In this document: one piece after another, positions 24,501 to 28,499 of the stretch
Layout of the letters: the number at the start of each line of letters is the position of its first letter
Numbering within the stretch: position 1 is the stretch's first letter
Assembly: GCA_050330955.1 (NCBI GenBank)
Contig: JBHJHJ010000158.1
Coordinates: 1-28,499, forward strand
DNA length: 28,499 bases
Source: JBCCAG01 sp050330955
GTDB taxonomy: Bacteria > Cyanobacteriota > Cyanobacteriia > CAKZMO01
Reading direction: 5' to 3'
Position numbers and translations under genes: made by a program
The notes under the pieces: model-generated
Databases searched by the model: none
What the model was told of the DNA's origin: nothing
What the model saw: only the letters and a program-made list of their open reading frames with translations

Positions 24501-24743
24501 TGCCGCGATGTGCTTGACACAACTGATATCTCGTCCAGCCTTCAGGAAATGCCCGCCGAATGGCAAGAGTCACTGCGTCAGGCAGCGGGCCACCTCAGAG
24601 GAAAGCAGGTGACCCAGCTGATCAACGAAATTCCGCCGGATAAGGGGGCGATGGCGGCACGTCTGGGCGCTTTGGCGGAAAACTACCAGTTCGATGAGAT
24701 CACCCGTCTGCTGAATAGCGCGCGTAATGGCAGGGTGGACTAA
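21525..24743 (+). CDS. membrane hybrid sensor histidine kinase (dCache-HAMP-PAS-HisKA-HATPase-REC)
   Basis: The 1072-residue sensor has one helix at about 14-35, an extracytoplasmic dCache-type sensor region (about 40-335, with SRERPWYKSA typical of this fold) and a second helix at about 343-363. A HAMP domain follows (about 364-415), then a PAS domain (about 425-535, ending in VRDITARKQAE) and a coiled coil. HisKA has H601 in MSHELRTPLNS. The ATPase has N719, DTGPG (756-760) and GTGLGLS. A receiver has phosphoacceptor D899 and K955. The last 60 residues (MPAEWQESLRQAAGHLRGKQ and following) are a helical tail common after receivers in cyanobacterial hybrid kinases. The ligand is unknown. The downstream phosphotransfer route could involve the divergent regulator at 19980-21317. 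Confidence 0.93.
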   Translation: MGLGPPASKISLRTALIASFALQIAVAVGATGWLSFRNGQKSVNQLMQRISDRVTEHVKTHVQTFADTPYQFLQINLAAVEVGNLDPTDYDTMMRYFDQQTQISDAVPFVYFGNPEGDFAGVRQEPDGSTTYWLLDEATRPVRKIYRMNEERTERTLDRQGEYDSRERPWYKSATAAGEATWSPIYPFAGTPELGITHTAPIYDGSDLLGVLAVDLTLAEISTFLRQIEVSESGEVFIMERSGEIVASSTAEPPFIKTETEEIRLAAVESDNSLIQESAQSLLSHLGSFEQINAGEHLIFEIDGARHLVQVTPIQDGRGLDWLMAVVIPRSDFTAQIDANTRNTIALCLIALGIAALLGTLTSRWIAAPVVRVSEASNRLAQGDLDQQVASSIITDTDVLARSFNQMARQLKKSFDALRQSEATNGAIVSSIPDLMIRARRDGTYMDILGSDRLRGIHGVKQFSPGSTVHESLPPDLAARRIEHIEQALETGDLQVYEQQLTLNGQSQEEEVRVLVLGEDEVLIMVRDITARKQAERALAQYSLDLEQKVSDRTASLTQSNQELRKTLDQLEMTQAELQRAKEKAEGANQAKSDFLANMSHELRTPLNSIIGFTQILSGDGSFNPEQRQRLDIINRSGEHLLSLINHILEMSKIEAGRINLHRNNFDLYLLLQDMQDMFCLKVTSKGLRFAVELEANLPRHIYADEKKLRQVLINLIGNAVKFTERGGIVLRARVHPQENPEDLELSHWLQLELEDTGPGIAPEELDKLFAPFEQTSAGRRVKQGTGLGLSISRKFVRLMGGELTCESTVGAGSSFRITLPIGLASSKAMPAKRKPGKVMGLAAGQPDYRILVVDDEPDSRLLLRDLLTSVGLSVRQANDGREAIALWHDWRPHLIWMDLRMPEMDGYEATRTIRQRESAQGEADPTKIVALTASAFKGQRDLTLASGFDGYMLKPFRQAKIWDALGQYLGVKFTYQQRPTITPDDLPQTVSCRDVLDTTDISSSLQEMPAEWQESLRQAAGHLRGKQVTQLINEIPPDKGAMAARLGALAENYQFDEITRLLNSARNGRVD

Positions 24744-24754
24744 GCAAAGCAGAG

Positions 24755-25519
24755 TCAAGCGGGCTTCTCAAACGTCATCAGGTGCTGACTCGGCAGCTCT
24801 TCTGTCGTGCTCACCCACCGCAGCCCTGCCGCCTCCAGCTCCCGCTTTACCTGCCGCTCAGTCATTTTGTGGTGCCGCTTGATGGGAATAAACGGGTTCT
24901 CGCCCCGATACTCTGCTAGCACCACCCGCCCCCCAGGACGCAGGGCCCCGGCGATCGCCGTCATCACTTCATAGGGGTAGGCAAATTCGTGGTAGGCGTC
25001 CACCAGCAGCACGAGGTCGACCGCTGCCGGCAGGTTAGGGTCGGTTTCGCTGGCCAAAACGGGCTCCACGTTGGGGACCTGTGCGTCCTGACGCAGAAAG
25101 TCAATAATGTCCAGCATTTCGGGCTGGAGATCCACCGCAAGCACCTTCCCCTGGGGTACCTGAGGCGCAATGCGGAAGGTGAAATAGCCCGTGCCCGCGC
25201 CCACGTCGGCCACTACCATGTCGTCCTCTAGGTTAAGCAATGAAACCAGCAGATTGGGACGCTCCTGCTGCTCGCGGCTAGGCCGCTCTAGCCAAGCGGC
25301 CCCGCGATGGCCCATCACCTGGGCGATTTCCCGGCCCAGATAGGTCTTACCGATGCCGTCGGCGCTGGGGCGACGGTGGCCGTACGGGTTAGCATCTGCC
25401 AGGGCTGGCGAACTGGTAAGCAGCAGAGCGATCGCCAAGAGGCCGGCAGCAAGGCGAATCGGAGCAATGGGTCGCCAGGGAAACTGCGAAGGGAAGCTAA
25501 GGGCGGAAATAATTTTCAT
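24755..25519 (-). CDS. class I SAM-dependent methyltransferase with N-terminal signal sequence
   Basis: The protein has 254 residues from the ATG at 25517-25519; a GTG three codons earlier is also possible. A basic start and hydrophobic helix (LAAGLLAIALLLTSSPALA) predict export, with a likely cleavage after ALA. The Rossmann methyltransferase signature is VVADVGAGTGYFTF (motif I), with VLAVDLQPEML and VLLVDAYHEF. The segment GIGKTYLGREIAQVMGH before the core recurs in a family of methyltransferases seen in cyanobacteria and proteobacteria. An exported SAM enzyme is odd because SAM is cytoplasmic; a membrane anchor with a cytosolic domain, or a cofactor repurposed for something else, would explain it. 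It converges on the sensor kinase with an 11-nt gap. Confidence 0.85.
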   Translation of the reverse strand: MKIISALSFPSQFPWRPIAPIRLAAGLLAIALLLTSSPALADANPYGHRRPSADGIGKTYLGREIAQVMGHRGAAWLERPSREQQERPNLLVSLLNLEDDMVVADVGAGTGYFTFRIAPQVPQGKVLAVDLQPEMLDIIDFLRQDAQVPNVEPVLASETDPNLPAAVDLVLLVDAYHEFAYPYEVMTAIAGALRPGGRVVLAEYRGENPFIPIKRHHKMTERQVKRELEAAGLRWVSTTEELPSQHLMTFEKPA

Positions 25520-25576
25520 AGGATTCACATAACGATAATTTGGGGAGCGGGCTGTTGAGCAGCGCTGGCCTATCGA

Positions 25577-26254
25577 TCAACGCGCTACCGCTGCCACGTA
25601 GGCCGTCGTCAGCGCGTCTACCCCCGTAATTGCCGTCCCCACCACCACGCTAAACGCCCCCAGGGACAGTGCCTGACGGGCCATATCAGGAGAGGCAATT
25701 CCTCCCTCGCAAACTGCCGGCACGGGCAGCCCAACCAGCTGCTTGAGCAAGTCGAACCCCGGCGGCGTTTGGGAGGCGGTTGCCGCCGTATAGCCGAACA
25801 GCGTCGTGCCCACCAAGTCAGCTCCGGCCTCCACTGCGGCGATCGCCGCCTCAAGCGTATCCACATCCGCCATCACTGGCTTGCCCAGCTCGCCATGGAT
25901 GCGGGCCACAAGGTCGGGCACCGTCTCCCCGCCGAGGCGGGGGCGCTGGGTGGCGTCAACTGCGATGATGTCAGCCCCAGCCTCGGCCACCGCCTCAGCG
26001 TGGTGAAACTGGGGCGTGATGTAGACCTCTGACCCCGGCAGGGTTTGTTTCCAGAGGCCTATGATGGGCACCGAAACCCGCTGGCGCACCGCACGAATAT
26101 GGTCCGGGCTATCGATGCGGACCCCCACTGCCCCCCGCTGCACCGCCGCTTGAGCAATCGCGGCGATAATGTCAGGATTGTGCAGGGGAGAGGTAACCGG
26201 GGCTTGGCAAGAAACCACGAGGGCGTGCTGAAGCGCCTGAATAGAGGCATCCAT
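25577..26254 (-). CDS. nanE: N-acetylmannosamine-6-phosphate 2-epimerase, NanE family
   Basis: NanE interconverts N-acetylmannosamine-6-phosphate and N-acetylglucosamine-6-phosphate in sialic acid and amino-sugar use, in the cytoplasm. The 225 residues match NanE in length and in its beta-barrel motifs: ALVVSCQAPVTSPLH, AVGVRIDSPDHI, VPIIGLWKQ, YITPQFHHAEA, ADIIAVDATQRPR, VMADVDTLEAA, GADLVGTTLFGY and VPAVCEGGI. It is 15 nt downstream of a LysR-type gene on the same strand. No other sialic acid genes (nanA, nanK, nagA) are in the window, so it may serve amino-sugar recycling; that is inferred. Confidence 0.88.
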   Translation of the reverse strand: MDASIQALQHALVVSCQAPVTSPLHNPDIIAAIAQAAVQRGAVGVRIDSPDHIRAVRQRVSVPIIGLWKQTLPGSEVYITPQFHHAEAVAEAGADIIAVDATQRPRLGGETVPDLVARIHGELGKPVMADVDTLEAAIAAVEAGADLVGTTLFGYTAATASQTPPGFDLLKQLVGLPVPAVCEGGIASPDMARQALSLGAFSVVVGTAITGVDALTTAYVAAVAR

Positions 26255-26269
26255 AGGTAATGTTTTGAA

Positions 26270-27187
26270 CTAGGGCAACGCCTCTGCAAAGCTCGCCGTC
26301 GGCTCGGGCGCCTGTTTCAAGATCTCCATAAAGGCAAACACCGGCGGCGGCTGGAGGGTGTCCGCCAGCAGCGCTGCTCCCAAGTGCCGATAAAAGGGCA
26401 CGGGCAGCGATCGCATCTGAATCTGGGGCGGGAAGGGGTAGGCGGCCAGTCGAGGCAGAATAGTAACCCCCAATCCCTGGGCGACCATCCCCAGAATAGT
26501 GGAATCCTCGCTCACTTGATAGTCGGCCTTCTTCAAAAATTTGTGCTGGGCAAAGTGGGTCCGCAAAGTGACGAGGCAGGCGTCATCATCAGGGCCGAGA
26601 ATCAGCGGGTAGGCAGCGAGCTGCCCCCAGCTGAGGGCCTCAGGCACAGAAAACTGGGCGGGAAGAAACACCAGGTATTCGTCCTTGAGCAGTTCCCAAG
26701 TTTCAAACTCAGCCGGACTGGGCAAGTAGGTGATGCCTATATCAGCTTTGCCCTCCAGCAAAGCCTGCTCCACCGCAGCGTAGTCGAGGTGCTCGGTGAG
26801 GGAGGCGGTGAGCTTGGGAAATTTGCGGCAGAACTGGGCGATCGCCCTGGGGACAATGTGGGTGGCTGCGCTGCGAAATGACGCGATTCGCACCTGCCCG
26901 CCCTCTAGGCTGCGGGCCCGCTCAGCCTCGTGCCCCATATGCTGCAGCGAGGTCATCACGGCCTCGGCGTGGTTCAAAATGCGATCGCCCACGGGGGTGA
27001 GCACGGCGCCCCGGCGCCCCCGCAGAAATAGGACTACTCCCAGCTCGTCTTCTAGGGTGGCGATGGCGTGGCTGATGGCCGATTGGGAGAGCTGCAGGTG
27101 GTGGGCAGCTTCACTAAAGTTTTTGTGCTCAGCTACGGCGACCAGCGCTTTAAGCTGAGAGAGCTTCACGCTATCCAGTGCGACCAT
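26270..27187 (-). CDS. LysR-type transcriptional regulator
   Basis: The 305 residues have the LysR winged helix-turn-helix at about 8-65 (LKALVAVAEHKNFSEAAHHL, LSQSAISHAIATLEDELG, VVLFLRGRRG). A linker helix and a periplasmic-binding-like effector domain (GGQVRIASF onwards) follow. LysR regulators bind operators as tetramers and respond to small ligands. It is co-directional with nanE, 15 nt upstream, and divergent from the secreted protein gene at 27336, so either could be a target. In this family the target is most often the divergent gene, but here the linked one is also plausible. The ligand is unknown. Confidence 0.94.
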   Translation of the reverse strand: MVALDSVKLSQLKALVAVAEHKNFSEAAHHLQLSQSAISHAIATLEDELGVVLFLRGRRGAVLTPVGDRILNHAEAVMTSLQHMGHEAERARSLEGGQVRIASFRSAATHIVPRAIAQFCRKFPKLTASLTEHLDYAAVEQALLEGKADIGITYLPSPAEFETWELLKDEYLVFLPAQFSVPEALSWGQLAAYPLILGPDDDACLVTLRTHFAQHKFLKKADYQVSEDSTILGMVAQGLGVTILPRLAAYPFPPQIQMRSLPVPFYRHLGAALLADTLQPPPVFAFMEILKQAPEPTASFAEALP

Positions 27188-27335
27188 AGGCTGCTCCCAA
27201 TTTTGAGAATGCTCTTATATTAATCCTGGCGCTGCTAATTTGGGGTATACGTTTTATTATTTGGAGCGGAAGGTGAGGGGATTTCAAGATGCACGAAAAA
27301 CGCTTCGTAAAATTCACCAAACTCCGCCAATATCT

Positions 27336-27938
27336 ATGACCATCAAATTCCAACCGCTCGCCCTATGGACCGTCGCCAATCTCCTGATTGGGATCGCTGC
27401 TCCTATGCCAGTGCAAGCCCAGCCTGGTCAACTGTGTGGCACTGACGGTAGCTATGAAGAGCCATCTGAGACAACCCGCGTTGTTGAGCTACCAGATTTC
27501 GATATTGCCGTCTCCATTCCGGAAAACTACCGGACGATGAAATTTGAGGATGGCTCAGTACAGATTCTGCATCCCGACGACTTTGAGTGGCTCCGGTGCC
27601 TTGCCAATGGTGGCTCCGGTGCAGGGGGCTACTATTCCGAATCGATCCAACAAGTTGCGCCAGATCCCACCATGAGCCTCCAGGAGCAGGCAACGTTGCT
27701 GGCAGGTTACAGCACTAATCCTGATGGCAGCCGTACCCCCATTGCCACCGAGGTTCTGCACTACCAGGAAAATGGTCTAGACGGATATATTGGCTGGTAT
27801 CCCTATGCTTACGGCCATTCTTTCCTCGGGACCGTAACCGGGTCAGATCGACTGCTTCGGGTTTCGACTGGATGTGACTGCGAAGTCGAGTTGGAATCGC
27901 TTTTAGATCTGCTATCAAAGATACGCCCGCTCAACTGA
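27336..27938 (+). CDS. secreted protein of unknown function
   Basis: The protein has 200 residues from the ATG at 27336, chosen because it starts a standard signal peptide (basic start, LALWTVANLLIGIAAPM, probable cleavage near VQA-QP). The frame is open to an earlier start at 27240, but that would bury the signal. The mature part has four cysteines in two groups (LCGTD, LRCLA and TGCDCEV), which could form disulfides outside the cytoplasm. No family is recognised and no catalytic motif is visible. It is divergent from the LysR gene, with a 148-bp gap in which no operator could be assigned. Likely periplasmic or extracellular. Confidence 0.75.
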   Translation: MTIKFQPLALWTVANLLIGIAAPMPVQAQPGQLCGTDGSYEEPSETTRVVELPDFDIAVSIPENYRTMKFEDGSVQILHPDDFEWLRCLANGGSGAGGYYSESIQQVAPDPTMSLQEQATLLAGYSTNPDGSRTPIATEVLHYQENGLDGYIGWYPYAYGHSFLGTVTGSDRLLRVSTGCDCEVELESLLDLLSKIRPLN

Positions 27939-27997
27939 AGCGAAACAATAACTGTTCGAGCGATCGCGCCACATTCAAAGCCAGAGCGCACAACTCG

Positions 27998-28112
27998 AAT
28001 GTGATGCGTCAACAATCAATATCGAGGTGTCACATTACGATTGCGATCGCTTGCAAAGCTTATTTATCGCCCAACAATCAATGTCGACGCATCACATTAC
28101 GATTGCGATCGC
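27998..28112. repeat. 41-bp direct repeat with overlapping inverted repeat and HIP1 sites
   Basis: Two 41-bp copies (28010-28050 and 28072-28112) differ at only four positions. Each starts CAACAATCAAT and ends with a HIP1 octamer (TTGCGATCGC). In addition AATGTGATGCGTC (27998-28010) is the perfect 13-bp reverse complement of GACGCATCACATT (28086-28098), so the second copy also forms one arm of a large inverted repeat. The region between the secreted protein gene and the Uma2 gene holds no coding sequence. It could be a palindromic interspersed element or a regulatory array. Whether it recurs elsewhere cannot be seen here. Confidence 0.75.
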
Positions 28113-28116
28113 CCCT

Positions 28117-28144
28117 CAAAACAAAGCCTTCAAAACAAAGCCTT
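28117..28144. repeat. 14-bp tandem duplication at the 3' end of the Uma2 gene
   Basis: CAAAACAAAGCCTT occurs twice without a gap (28117-28130 and 28131-28144). The second copy is inside the end of the minus-strand Uma2 coding sequence and the junction overlaps its stop codon (TGA at 28132-28130). It looks like a simple local duplication and probably has no function. Confidence 0.8.
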
Positions 28145-28499
28145 CACCGCCGCACTAAACCCCGGCAGCAGCGGTGAGGTGAGCGTATCCCCTTCCAGCA
28201 GAGTCGCAGCAAGCTGTAGCTGAGCGTCTGAGCGGCGATACACCTCAATCGTTTTGCGCTGCCAGCTGGCAATCCAGTACTCCTGCACCCCGTAGATTGA
28301 ATAGAGCTTCAGCTTCACCTCTTTGTCTCGCCGCTCGTTCAGCTCACCAGGGGAGAGCACTTCTACAATCAGCTCCGGCGCAACGACGATATGCCCCGCC
28401 TCGTCTATTCCATCGGCCAGCCGCTCCTGGCTAATCCACACCACATCAGGAATCACAGCATCCGTAGGAGAGAAAACGACGCCAGGGGCTTCAAAGGAT
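28130..28499 (-). CDS. Uma2-family putative endonuclease-fold protein (5' partial)
   Basis: The coding frame runs from the right edge to a TGA at 28132-28130, about 123 residues of a protein usually near 180-200, so the N-terminus is missing. It carries the Uma2/DUF820 pattern: FSPTDAVIPDVVWIS with its aspartate, PELIVEVLSPG with its glutamate, ERRDKEVKLKLYSIYGVQEYWI with the lysine, and EVYRR. These match the PD-(D/E)XK fold motifs of the family. Cyanobacteria carry many paralogues, often in variable regions, and their function is not settled. An internal GTG at 28456 is not the true start, since the motif continues upstream to the edge. Confidence 0.88.
   Translation of the reverse strand, partial: SFEAPGVVFSPTDAVIPDVVWISQERLADGIDEAGHIVVAPELIVEVLSPGELNERRDKEVKLKLYSIYGVQEYWIASWQRKTIEVYRRSDAQLQLAATLLEGDTLTSPLLPGFSAAVKALF

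Noticed and set aside
27998..28112. CRISPR array
   Set aside because: There are only two imperfect copies, a 21-bp spacing, HIP1 content, an overlapping inverted repeat and no cas genes in the window.

Overview
The window looks like a piece of a cyanobacterial chromosome, probably from a filamentous or Leptolyngbya/Synechococcales-type organism. The evidence is the very frequent HIP1 octamer GCGATCGC, an orange carotenoid protein (OCP) with its partner the fluorescence recovery protein (FRP), an acetylglutamate kinase of cyanobacterial type, and a grpE-dnaK pair divergent from pilB-pilT-pilC, an order I recall from Synechocystis. Base composition is moderately GC-rich. No rRNA, tRNA, transposase or CRISPR array was seen.

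Layout. 1-473 is the end of a TIR-domain protein. 474-728 holds a candidate structured RNA: a perfect 10-bp closing stem around four hairpins, followed by a hairpin over the ribosome binding site of a small cysteine-rich-N-terminus protein (729-1187). A small membrane-anchored helical protein follows (1369-1791). 1977-3438 (minus) is argB plus a tail-anchored TPR protein. 3563-5011 (minus) is ocp and frp, separated by a strong inverted repeat. 5225-9001 (minus) is a tight run: dnaJ, a TusA-like sulfur carrier, rsgA and a cysteine desulfurase. dnaK (9094-11100) and grpE (11417-12133) lie upstream of it on the same strand.

A 607-bp leader with two good hairpins separates grpE from the plus-strand type IV pilus motor operon pilB-pilT-pilC (12741-17190). 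pilC overlaps mutY, whose product has an intact Nudix box. Next come an exported GH10-like protein (18403-19971) and a divergent signalling pair: a response regulator with an unusual N-terminal helical domain and a degenerate GGDEF domain (minus), and a 1072-residue hybrid sensor kinase (plus). The right end has a minus-strand set of LysR regulator, NanE-type epimerase and an exported-looking methyltransferase. After these come a secreted protein of unknown function, an intergenic 41-bp direct repeat, and a partial Uma2-family protein running off the edge.

How the genes work together: the clearest modules are photoprotection (OCP/FRP), protein folding (GrpE/DnaK/DnaJ), sulfur transfer (desulfurase plus TusA-like carrier), type IV pilus extension and retraction (PilB/PilT/PilC), and a possible two-component pair. 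The least explained part is 474-1368, with the RNA-like structure and the small genes after the TIR gene.
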